From: Laccaria trichodermophora
Taxonomy: Eukaryota > Basidiomycota > Agaricomycetes > Agaricales > Hydnangiaceae
Direction: 5' to 3'
NCBI GenBank assembly: GCA_018417955.1
Contig: JACTVC010000008.1
Coordinates: forward strand, 1,364,001-1,428,000
DNA length: 64,000 bases
Part shown: positions 54,270 to 64,000 of the stretch, in pieces
Layout: the number at the start of each line of letters is the position of its first letter
How positions within the stretch are numbered: position 1 is the first letter of the stretch
The notes under the pieces: model-generated
What the model was told of the DNA's origin: nothing
Databases searched by the model: none
Seen by the model: only the letters and a program-made list of their open reading frames with translations
Program-made: the position numbers and the translations under genes

Positions 54270-56864
54270 ATGTCCGAACCAAAGGCGTTGGAGAATACGA
54301 CGGTGGACGAGACTCATGAGAGTGGGGTGTAAGTGATCATCGCGTGGGTTATCCCGATACCAGGCTGACGTGATGTTCTTGGAAATCAAGGGTTGATGCA
54401 CAGCCATTGCTGGTGACCCTGAAGAAAGGCTGGGCGAAAGGGGCTCGCGCAAAGTTTCTCAAGAGTCGCCTTGATGATTACAAGGCAGCGGTCCTCATTT
54501 CGAACGAAAAGGCTAACTCTGTGCTCGATGACATAGTCAATCAGTGGTTCAAAACATTCCATTGGTCTACTCCCATACCCAAACGCGGCGAAGACCACGA
54601 AACCATTCCCCCCATTCCTTCATTTCTCAAGACCTCTGATGGGTTCGAAATCTTGTCCCCGGCGGATAGCGCTCTGAAAGGCAAAGTCATAGAGCGTATG
54701 AGAAAGGTGCGTGATTAACATTATGATTCAGAGATTCAGTGGTTGATCTGCATCATAGTCTCTTTACAATTGGTTCGATCATCGTTCCAAAAAGACCAAG
54801 TCCCTACAACGATCGAAGAAAAACGAAGACCCAATCGTCACATTGGTCGACCGACTTCTGGGAGGTGCGGCGAAAAGTCCTAAGCTCCGTGCGGGCTGGG
54901 AAGTTTGGGGAGCGGCCAATTTTGCGTCAATGAAGGAAGATTGCAACGTCGCGTTCTCGGAGAGCGGCAAGCCAGAGCGCGAACGTGCCGCATTCCGCAA
55001 CGCTTACAAAAAGGCAGAGTTTCTGAAACTGGGCGAGGAAGAACAAAAACGATGGAACGAAGATGCCCTCGTTGCACATACGAAAGCCAAGGAGGAGTGG
55101 AAGGAGGGCAAGGGGGAGATCCAGGAGATGTCCCCGGCGGAAGCGCAAAAGTAAGTCTGCTTCGCGTCGATGATGCTTGTCTCTCACATTCCGTCATGAC
55201 TAGGGCTTTGATTGATCTGCCAAACCTTCTCGGACCCCTGGTGGAGGGCATTGGGAAGTCACTCAAGATGCACGTATCCGTGTTCATTGGCGGTCCCGAG
55301 CCAATACGAAAGGGGCAGATCAATGCAATAAGGTCGGTGTTTGTTTATCTTACTACATCTACTGTGGAACTGACGAGCATTGACCGGCCTTTAGTCTCCA
55401 TTACGGTAGTAACAAGGCGCCCGTTCCCCAGGTATGGGCGGATGTTGAAAAATTTTCCGTAGTCAAGAACGCTTTCCTCGAATTCGTCAGTAGTTGTTAC
55501 TGTAAGTGACTTTGTCATTTTATTTTTGTTACATGCGTTGACCTTGCCCTTCAGCTCCCGATGAACGACGAGCACGAGCTCTTTCTGCAAGTGACACGCT
55601 CGAAATAGTCGAAGGTTCTACCTCTACCCCCCCATCGGCGGATACTGTTCCAACAATGACCGAAGCCGCGGTTACCTCTCCTCCCCAATTGGCGGATACG
55701 ACATCAACTATAACCCAACCACCGGTAAATGGGCCACGCTCCTCGGCTTTGCGGAAAGGGAAGGCAAAAGGCAAGCGAACGTCACAGAAGACCGCACCAC
55801 GTAAGGCTGCACCACGTAAGGCTCCACCTTCTAAGGCCAAGAAGGGAAAGAGGAAGCGTAGCGCATCAGTTGTTGAGTCAGATGTAGAAGACTCTGACGA
55901 TGGAAGGTCGTCGTCGTCGTCGTCGGGTGACGAGGAGGAGGAGACGAGCTCTGACGAGTCCCAGGACTCAGGGAGTGGCAAAGACGATGAGCCCTCCCTT
56001 CCGTCGTTGTCAAGGGGGTCCATGCGTAATACCAGACGCACTGCGATGGATCCGAAGCGTCTAGAACGGCCAGAAGAACCTATCGATGTGGTTGTCACGG
56101 CAATGACTACTGCCCCTCAACTGGAGCCCGCCAGCTCACCCCCTTCCTCTCATCCTAGCATGCCGCCCCCTACTCTACCCTCACACAGTTCTACCCTGCC
56201 GACCTCCACTTTGCCTCCTATCCCTTCTCCAGCTCACGCCACGTTACCTGGGCCCGATCCCAAATGGCCCACGTGGTTCTCAAAGGCCTTCACACTTCTT
56301 TCGGCTCGAGATCTAGGCCCGGCGTTTACCCAAGCCATTCGTCAATACATCGAGCTGGAGCGTCGCAATGGTTTTAACATCGGAGGACCCCAGGCAGGTT
56401 TTAAGAAACAGAAGCGACCAGACGAAGTTGATTGGTGGGTGGGGCGTGCACGCATGAAGTCACCCGAGATCAAGGATGTGTCATCCTTCGACGCAAAATG
56501 GTGGGCTTGGTGGAATTTATTGCAGCCACGTTGGCGTGGGGTCGCAGACGTGAAAGGCCCCTTGCATCCAGCTCATCGTGAACAAGCCACGGGGGAGGAT
56601 GGTTGGTCGGTTATGGACAAGCATGGTCAGAACGCGTTCTTGACTGTCCTCGCAACGTTGGTGTGGTGGGAGTCTGGTTTGCCGGGCAACGGACAGGACA
56701 ATCAGAGCTGGCTAGCTGCCGTGGAGGATGTCACCTGGGTGATGTCGCAGGTCGTGGACGCAAGGTAATCACTCTTTCAAATGTTTTACTTCAGATACTG
56801 ATGTCAGATGTATAGTTTATCCCCTACCACTTCACAGCCCCCCGCCAAAAAGCAGAGGCGCTAA
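54270..56864 (+). CDS. KDZ passenger gene E, large protein of unknown function
   Basis: Exon 1 starts at MSEPKALENTTVDETHESG. Introns follow at 54329-54390, about 54715-54760, 55152-55203, 55334-55396, 55501-55554 and 56765-56814; the stop is at 56862-56864 after SPTTSQPPAKKQRR. Regions: KKGWAKGARAKFLKSRLDDY, VLDDIVNQWFKTFHWSTPIP, WFDHRSKKTKSLQRSKKNED, GWEVWGAANFASMKEDCNVA, PNLLGPLVEGIGKSLKMHVS with VFIGGPEP, ADVEKFSVVKNAFLEFVSSC, a Lys/Ser/Asp-rich nuclear-type linker (55740-56040), then WPTWFSKAFTLLSARDLGPA, AWWNLLQPRWRG, and LTVLATLVWWESGL. I recognise this arrangement from many unnamed Agaricomycete proteins but not its function; the link to a KDZ element here is a clue. An identical protein is encoded in the second copy. 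Confidence 0.8.
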
Positions 56865-57871
56865 TTTACCCGAGATGCTGCCGAAGGACACTCGTTTGCA
56901 GAACAACCGCTTCCATAACACGCTTCTCATCGGAACACGATTCGACATCTTGACCATCTTGTGATTGATTGTTACTATTTTGATTCTTGTTACTTTGTTT
57001 TGAGTCTTGTTACTATATTATCATGCTAATAAAATTTCTTGTGTGTAAAAACGGCGGCGTGTCTTAACATTCAACCAGTGTAAAAACGGCGGCCTTGTTA
57101 TTACAAGTTCAACCAACATCACGTGATGTGGGCGCGTAGTCTCAAACGCGTCTTACACTAAGACGCGACGGTGAGCGTAAGTATGTATTATCGCACACAA
57201 ATCGTAGGAACGGTGGTTGTTCATAGTTGAGTGCTGGAGTCCGGAATGGTGGATGATGGCCGCGCGAAGATGAATTGGTATCCACGGAAAACATACGTAG
57301 ATAACAAAAAAAACATACGAAAACATACGAGGGCAGAAAACATACCAATGGGCAACGGGAGGGAGGAATATCATGATTACGCGGTGAGGCGCTCGATACT
57401 GCTCAATACCGTAGTGATAGATCTGACAGATGGATGCATTGATTGATGGGAAGGAATATGAGAAGCTAAAAATAGACGCGTGGAAATATATTCTGTTGAT
57501 TGAGGAGCACGGAAATCATATGGCGTGAGCACGGAAATCATACGGCGGACCATCAATAGTGATTGACAGCCGTGGCGCAAAAAAACGGATGAGAAGAAGC
57601 CAGCATTGATGGAGGAAACACAGGGGCTAATAATAGATGCCACATATCAGCCCTGATCATGACATTATTGCATAAAACCTAATGTAGGGTTGTCATAAAC
57701 TGTGGTAAACATTATTATATCAACTTTTCTATTACGGAAAAGTGTTTTTTCAAGGAGACCAGGATTCCACAGCCCATGACATTTTGGGGAGGCAGCAAGT
57801 TCCACACCCTATGGAAACCAATGGGGTGGAACAACCCAGGTGAATTTGGTCTAAAACTACAGCATGGGCTG
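56865..57871. other. Right subterminal region of the KDZ element with palindromes and repeats
   Basis: About 1 kb, non-coding. It contains gtgtaaaaacggcggc twice (about 57044 and 57081), a perfect 14-bp palindrome ACATCACGTGATGT (57116-57129), a 9-bp hairpin CGCGTCTTA-CAC-TAAGACGCG (57147-57167), repeated acatacga motifs (57290-57345) and a doubled gagcacggaaatcata (57502-57541). Open frames here look like chance. The terminal repeat occupies the last 24 bp. Confidence 0.6.
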
Positions 57872-60355
57872 ACGTGGCGTGAGTTTTGCGCCCTCTCCTT
57901 TAGATTCTACCCATTCTAACGAATGGGGATTTACCAGCACTTTGTCGCCCTCTTTGAATTGTAGCACCTTACGTCCTTTGTTGTGTTCCCGTGCTTGATG
58001 ATGTTGAGCGTGTGCTATAGCGCGCCTAGCACTCTCTCTGTGCATTTGGAGGCGGGTGAGCCACTCTTCAGAATTCGTACTTCTCACTCCCTTCGTATTA
58101 GCGACCTCGGGAAGCAAAAAGTCTATCGGCGACCTGGGCTCAAACCCGAACATCAGGAAATTCGGTGAAGTACCCGTGGAATTGTGGACGCTAGCGTTAT
58201 ATGCCCACTCCAGGAGCGGTAACCACAATGCCCAAGACTCCTTATTCCCGGCGACGAACGCTCTCAACATGATCTCGAGGAATCTGTTGACAATTTCGGT
58301 CTGACCGTCGTGTTGTGGATGGTGTGAAGAGGATAGTGACATCTTGGTGCGTAGGTGCTTTGCTACTCCTTTCCAAAATCAGAAGTCCAACGGGGATCTC
58401 TATCGCAGATGATACTCTCTGGAAGCCCAAAGCGACATACGATCTTTCGTACAAAAAGAGCGCCGAATTCTTCAGCGTTCAGACCGGTCGTAGTAGGTGT
58501 AAAAGTGCCATGCTTAGTGAGTCTATCGACAGTGACATGTATGGCGTTGAATCCTTCTGACCAGGGCAAATTCACGATGAAATCCATTGCAATCGATTGA
58601 TAAGGGCGGCTGGGAATGGGATTCGGGATGAGATAGCCGTATCTATTGAAGTTGGAGGGCTTGATTTTTTGGCACACGTCGCAAGTTTGTACGAATCTCG
58701 TAAGGTCAGCTTTCATCCTCTTCCAATAAAATTTGCTGCTTAATTTCTGCCATAGCTTTTCTAACCCTTGGTGTGCTCCGTCATAGGCTTGCTCATGGGC
58801 CTCCTCCATTATCAATCTCCTCTGGTCGAGCGGAACGCAAAGCCTTGGTTGGTAATCTGCATCCCTGAAGAATAGCAAGCCGTTCTCGTCCTTAAAGAAG
58901 CGATGCCCCGGGATCCATGTCTCCACGTTGGACTTAGGGTCGTCCCACAGTTTGGACAGGTGAGGATCTTCGCTATAACCTTTGATCCAGTCCTGCGTTA
59001 CCCCTTCATCGAGGTGGACTAAAACGTTAGGCGGGGGATTCGTTGCACCCCAGTATTCATCAACCTCAATGGTTGGGGCAGTTGCGTTCGCATCCCTGGG
59101 ACCATCGACCTGAGGGGTCGGTTTCTCCGGTGGGGCGTTGTTTTTGCGTCTTGAACTCCTCGTATTGATATCGACTTCCTTCAACTCTTCTAGGCAATCG
59201 TTAATGTTAAACGCCATGAACGCTGCTTTACCCAACGAGGGGTTCGAGGAGAAATCGATATGCGTGGGACTCATCTCTAGAGCTGCTGTGTCGTCCCTCG
59301 CTGGGGAGTCTTGCGGAGGCGGGGCTCGGTATAGCCTGGATAAAGGATCAACATTCGAATGCTTTCTACCTGGCCGGTGAACTATAGAGAGATTTGGAGC
59401 GTATGCCGAGAAAATCGTTCCCCAAGCTGCGAGGCGACGGTTGGAGTTTTCATAAGTCTTCGCCCATTGTAGGGCAGCATGGTCAGTAACAAGCGTGATT
59501 CTCTCTCCCTCAATAAAGGGCTGAAATTTCACGAGGCCTTCCTTAGCGGCTAAGGCCTCGCGTTCGGTGGTCGAATAGCGTGTCTCGGCTGACTTAAAGG
59601 TTCTTGACCAGTACGCAATCACGCGTTCTACGTACACTAACGTTTCGTCAAATGTTTCTCCCCAAGTTTCGGCTGCAAGGCTATCGTTCAAGGTCGAAGG
59701 TAATTGTACTACCAATCTGGGCGGGCTTTTTCCTGCTTCAAATGCTTTTTTCAACTGATCGTACAATCTTGTGTTCGCCAGATCCTTGATGGCTATTGGC
59801 TGTACCTGTTGTAGCGCACAGCCTAATGCCTCGTCCGACGCGTCGGTATACAGCCGATATGGCAATCCCTCCAACGGATGGCCTAGCACAGGAGCTTCCT
59901 GAAGAGCGCTTTTGATGGAATTAAAGGCCGTCTCACATTCCGCGGACCAAATCCACTTCGCTCCTTTACGAAGTAGCTGAAACAAGGGATAGCATCGGTC
60001 GGAGTAATAAGGGATGAAGGCCGAAAAGTACACGGCCATACCTAGGAATGTCTGTAACTGGGACAACTTCGAGGGACTCTGTAGTTCTAAAATGGCTCGC
60101 ACTTTCTCAGTATGTGTGGAGAGCCCTAAGCGCGAGACTTTGTGACCTAGAAGTAAAATGGACGAATAGAACAAATGACATTTGACGGGGGAGAGCGTTA
60201 TGCCCGCTTGCTCGATGGCTTCAAGAACTTTATCCAGATGGTCTATATGTTCTTCGTAAGTTTTGGAGTAGATCACGATATCGTCTATGTAAACTAGACA
60301 GAAAATCCAAAGGTACGGGGCCAGAATCCCTTGCATCACGCGTTGGAAGATAGAT
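57872..60355 (-). mobile_element. Inverted middle segment of Gypsy 2 between two KDZ copies
   Basis: Reading the minus strand from 60355, the sequence starts ATCTATCTTCCAACG, exactly where Gypsy 2 breaks off at 46437, and continues IFQRVMQGILAPYLWIFCLV. It ends at 57872 with KLTPR of integrase. Each end abuts a CAGCCC terminus of a KDZ copy. Confidence 0.88.
57872..60355 (-). pseudogene. RT (C-terminal part), RNase H and integrase of Gypsy 2
   Basis: Domains: RT YIDD box LVYIDDIVIYSKTYEEH (about 60240-60300), LGHKVSRLGLSTH; RNase H YRLYTDASDEALGCALQQ, ETRYSTTEREALA, LVTDHAALQWA; integrase zinc domain EEAHEQAYDGAHQGLEKLWQ with CDVCQKIK (about 58670), core MDFIVNLPW, ICDRDPRWTSDF and SSSHHPQHDGQTEIVN, then VNPHSLEWVESKGEGAKLTP. 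One base is missing at WTSDF (about 58363: CTTCTGATTTTGG, expected one more T), which shifts the frame; otherwise open. It completes the polyprotein truncated at 46437, apart from the C-terminal integrase and chromodomain. Confidence 0.85.
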
Positions 60356-63300
60356 CAGCCCATGCTGTAGTTTTAGACCAAATTCACCTGGGTTGTTCCA
60401 CCCCATTGGTTTCCATAGGGTGTGGAACTTGCTGCCTCCCCAAAATGTCATGGGCTGTGGAATCCTGGTCTCCTTGAAAAAACACTTTTCCGTAATAGAA
60501 AAGTTGATATAATAATGTTTACCACAGTTTATGACAACCCTACATTAGGTTTTATGCAATAATGTCATGATCAGGGCTGATATGTGGCATCTATTATTAG
60601 CCCCTGTGTTTCCTCCATCAATGCTGGCTTCTTCTCATCCGTTTTTTTGCGCCACGGCTGTCAATCACTATTGATGGTCCGCCGTATGATTTCCGTGCTC
60701 ACGCCATATGATTTCCGTGCTCCTCAATCAACAGAATATATTTCCACGCGTCTATTTTTAGCTTCTCATATTCCTTCCCATCAATCAATGCATCCATCTG
60801 TCAGATCTATCACTACGGTATTGAGCAGTATCGAGCGCCTCACCGCGTAATCATGATATTCCTCCCTCCCGTTGCCCATTGGTATGTTTTCTGCCCTCGT
60901 ATGTTTTCGTATGTTTTTTTTGTTATCTACGTATGTTTTCCGTGGATACCAATTCATCTTCGCGCGGCCATCATCCACCATTCCGGACTCCAGCACTCAA
61001 CTATGAACAACCACCGTTCCTACGATTTGTGTGCGATAATACATACTTACGCTCACCGTCGCGTCTTAGTGTAAGACGCGTTTGAGACTACGCGCCCACA
61101 TCACGTGATGTTGGTTGAACTTGTAATAACAAGGCCGCCGTTTTTACACTGGTTGAATGTTAAGACACGCCGCCGTTTTTACACACAAGAAATTTTATTA
61201 GCATGATAATATAGTAACAAGACTCAAAACAAAGTAACAAGAATCAAAATAGTAACAATCAATCACAAGATGGTCAAGATGTCGAATCGTGTTCCGATGA
61301 GAAGCGTGTTATGGAAGCGGTTGTTCTGCAAACGAGTGTCCTTCGGCAGCATCTCGGGTAAATTAGCGCCTCTGCTTTTTGGCGGGGGGCTGTGAAGTGG
61401 TAGGGGATAAACTATACATCTGACATCAGTATCTGAAGTAAAACATTTGAAAGAGTGATTACCTTGCGTCCACGACCTGCGACATCACCCAGGTGACATC
61501 CTCCACGGCAGCTAGCCAGCTCTGATTGTCCTGTCCGTTGCCCGGCAAACCAGACTCCCACCACACCAACGTTGCGAGGACAGTCAAGAACGCGTTCTGA
61601 CCATGCTTGTCCATAACCGACCAACCATCCTCCCCCGTGGCTTGTTCACGATGAGCTGGATGCAAGGGGCCTTTCACGTCTGCGACCCCACGCCAACGTG
61701 GCTGCAATAAATTCCACCAAGCCCACCATTTTGCGTCGAAGGATGACACATCCTTGATCTCGGGTGACTTCATGCGTGCACGCCCCACCCACCAATCAAC
61801 TTCGTCTGGTCGCTTCTGTTTCTTAAAACCTGCCTGGGGTCCTCCGATGTTAAAACCATTGCGACGCTCCAGCTCGATGTATTGACGAATGGCTTGGGTA
61901 AACGCCGGGCCTAGATCTCGAGCCGAAAGAAGTGTGAAGGCCTTTGAGAACCACGTGGGCCATTTGGGATCGGGCCCAGGTAACGTGGCGTGAGCTGGAG
62001 AAGGGATAGGAGGCAAAGTGGAGGTCGGCAGGGTAGAACTGTGTGAGGGTAGAGTAGGGGGCGGCATGCTAGGATGAGAGGAAGGGGGTGAGCTGGCGGG
62101 CTCCAGTTGAGGGGCAGTAGTCATTGCCGTGACAACCACATCGATAGGTTCTTCTGGCCGTTCTAGACGCTTCGGATCCATCGCAGTGCGTCTGGTATTA
62201 CGCATGGACCCCCTTGACAACGACGGAAGGGAGGGCTCATCGTCTTTGCCACTCCCTGAGTCCTGGGACTCGTCAGAGCTCGTCTCCTCCTCCTCGTCAC
62301 CCGACGACGACGACGACGACCTTCCATCGTCAGAGTCTTCTACATCTGACTCAACAACTGATGCGCTACGCTTCCTCTTTCCCTTCTTGGCCTTAGAAGG
62401 TGGAGCCTTACGTGGTGCAGCCTTACGTGGTGCGGTCTTCTGTGACGTTCGCTTGCCTTTTGCCTTCCCTTTCCGCAAAGCCGAGGAGCGTGGCCCATTT
62501 ACCGGTGGTTGGGTTATAGTTGATGTCGTATCCGCCAATTGGGGAGGAGAGGTAACCGCGGCTTCGGTCATTGTTGGAACAGTATCCGCCGATGGGGGGG
62601 TAGAGGTAGAACCTTCGACTATTTCGAGCGTGTCACTTGCAGAAAGAGCTCGTGCTCGTCGTTCATCGGGAGCTGAAGGGCAAGGTCAACGCATGTAACA
62701 AAAATAAAATGACAAAGTCACTTACAGTAACAACTACTGACGAATTCGAGGAAAGCGTTCTTGACTACGGAAAATTTTTCAACATCCGCCCATACCTGGG
62801 GAACGGGCGCCTTGTTACTACCGTAATGGAGACTAAAGGCCGGTCAATGCTCGTCAGTTCCACAGTAGATGTAGTAAGATAAACAAACACCGACCTTATT
62901 GCATTGATCTGCCCCTTTCGTATTGGCTCGGGACCGCCAATGAACACGGATACGTGCATCTTGAGTGACTTCCCAATGCCCTCCACCAGGGGTCCGAGAA
63001 GGTTTGGCAGATCAATCAAAGCCCTAGTCATGACGGAATGTGAGAGACAAGCATCATCGACGCGAAGCAGACTTACTTTTGCGCTTCCGCTGGGGACATC
63101 TCCTGGATCTCCCCCTTGCCCTCCTTCCACTCCTCCTTGGCTTTCGTATGTGCAACGAGGGCATCTTCGTTCCATCGTTTTTGTTCTTCCTCGCCCAGTT
63201 TCAGAAACTCTGCCTTTTTGTAAGCGTTGCGGAATGCGGCACGTTCGCGCTCTGGCTTGCCGCTCTCCGAGAACGCGACGTTGCAATCTTCCTTCATTGA

Positions 63301-64000
63301 CGCAAAATTGGCCGCTCCCCAAACTTCCCAGCCCGCACGGAGCTTAGGACTTTTCGCCGCACCTCCCAGAAGTCGGTCGACCAATGTGACGATTGGGTCT
63401 TCGTTTTTCTTCGATCGTTGTAGGGACTTGGTCTTTTTGGAACGATGATCGAACCAATTGTAAAGAGACTATGATGCAGATCAACCACTGAATCTCTGAA
63501 TCATAATGTTAATCACGCACCTTTCTCATACGCTCTATGACTTTGCCTTTCAGAGCGCTATCCGCCGGGGACAAGATTTCGAACCCATCAGAGGTCTTGA
63601 GAAATGAAGGAATGGGGGGAATGGTTTCGTGGTCTTCGCCGCGTTTGGGTATGGGAGTAGACCAATGGAATGTTTTGAACCACTGATTGACTATGTCATC
63701 GAGCACAGAGTTAGCCTTTTCGTTCGAAATGAGGACCGCTGCCTTGTAATCATCAAGGCGACTCTTGAGAAACTTTGCGCGAGCCCCTTTCGCCCAGCCT
63801 TTCTTCAGGGTCACCAGCAATGGCTGTGCATCAACCCTTGATTTCCAAGAACATCACGTCAGCCTGGTATCGGGATAACCCACGCGATGATCACTTACAC
63901 CCCACTCTCATGAGTCTCGTCCACCGTCGTATTCTCCAACGCCTTTGGTTCGGACATGCGGAAGAGCAGCTATGTACGTATCTACTTTTTTTTTGTGTAT
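60356..64000. mobile_element. Second KDZ element copy, inverted (runs off the window)
   Basis: Begins with the terminal repeat CAGCCCATGCTGTAGTTTTA and is the reverse complement of 54227-57871. It contains all the right subterminal features (hairpin at 61060-61080, palindrome at 61098-61111) and a complete gene E. The transposase and genes B-D should lie beyond 64000. Confidence 0.9.
61363..63957 (-). CDS. KDZ passenger gene E, second copy
   Basis: Exact mirror of the plus-strand gene at 54270-56864: start ATG at 63957, stop at 61365-61363, same exon structure. The only base difference noticed (63091) changes the third position of a Pro codon, so the two predicted proteins are the same. Function unknown; see the first copy for a description. 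Confidence 0.8.

Larger units (their letters stand above)
46438..57871. mobile_element. KDZ-superfamily DNA transposon, complete copy (11.4 kb) with four passenger genes
   Basis: The ends are imperfect inverted repeats: CACCCCTGGCTGTAGTCCTA at 46438 and the complement CAGCCCATGCTGTAGTTTTA at 57871, sharing about 16 of 24 positions; further in, ttccataggg recurs at both ends. Inside are a KDZ transposase gene (minus), two further minus genes, a minus gene with an RNase H1-N-type domain and a divergent plus gene. The left flank is Gypsy RT ending ATCTATC; the partner ATCTATC lies beside the inverted second copy at 60349-60355, which fits a 7-bp target duplication separated by a later inversion. 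The transposase appears intact and the element is nearly identical to its second copy, so activity is recent. Confidence 0.85.
54227..57871. repeat. Left arm of a 3.6-kb inverted repeat
   Basis: Positions pair with 60356-64000 in reverse complement; the two coordinates always sum to 118227. In the parts compared I found a single difference (55136 G against 63091, synonymous in gene E). The true arm is longer, because the partner runs off the window. Confidence 0.95.

Noticed and set aside
55529..56098. 189-codon minus-strand frame opposite gene E
   Set aside because: Antisense to the Ser/Asp-rich linker of gene E; a composition artefact.
57153..57643. Small hydrophobic open frames near the KDZ right end
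   Set aside because: Overlapping frames in repeat-rich subterminal DNA without introns or conserved motifs; the copies in the second arm are identical only because the DNA is.

Overview
The window looks like a chromosome segment of a mushroom-forming basidiomycete (Agaricomycetes). Protein-coding genes are split by many introns of about 45-65 bp with GT...AG borders. The gene set is fungal: MLH1, 6-phosphogluconate dehydrogenase, an F-box/LRR-like protein, a furin-like cysteine-rich receptor-like protein and a fungal Hsp70-like ATPase. The mobile elements (chromodomain Ty3/Gypsy, a KDZ transposon, hAT-type MITEs) are typical of that class. No bacterial features, CRISPR arrays or rRNA genes were seen.

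Layout. 1-12.9 kb is ordinary gene space: MLH1 (minus, 3' end off the left edge), a CBS-domain protein divergent from it, a multi-pass membrane protein (minus), an F-box protein, GND1 and a large furin/EGF-like membrane protein. 12.9-28.2 kb is a gene graveyard. It holds an unrecognised multi-exon gene hit in three exons by hAT MITEs (each with a perfect 8-bp target duplication), an eIF3 subunit l pseudogene, an esterase-like-phytase fragment, an Hsp70-like gene with a damaged first donor site, and a broken gene with a beta-helix dioxygenase-like C-terminus that carries a fourth MITE.

28.3-41.0 kb is a decayed chromodomain Gypsy element (gag, zinc knuckle, protease, RT/RNase H, integrase, chromodomain) with at least four in-frame stops and one frameshift. 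It is followed by an extra long ORF that is cut by a 1.85-kb repeat-rich insertion (37716-39564); the two halves rejoin in frame at the target duplication. 41.2-46.4 kb is the 5' part of a second, much better preserved Gypsy element of the same family, open for more than 1500 codons.

This second Gypsy stops abruptly at 46437 inside RT, where an 11.4-kb DNA transposon begins (46438-57871). The transposon has imperfect terminal inverted repeats, an apparently intact KDZ-superfamily transposase gene, and four further genes: two unrecognised minus-strand genes (one with a GRPR-type basic N-terminus), a protein ending in an RNase H1 N-terminal (viroplasmin-like) domain, and a plus-strand gene of unknown function. 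From 57872 to 60355 lies the missing middle of the same Gypsy (RT to integrase), but inverted. From 60356 to the window end lies a second, inverted, almost identical copy of the KDZ element. The simplest reading is that two opposite-facing KDZ insertions in one Gypsy copy recombined and inverted the Gypsy segment between them. The KDZ element with its four passenger genes, and this rearrangement, are the most interesting content of the window.
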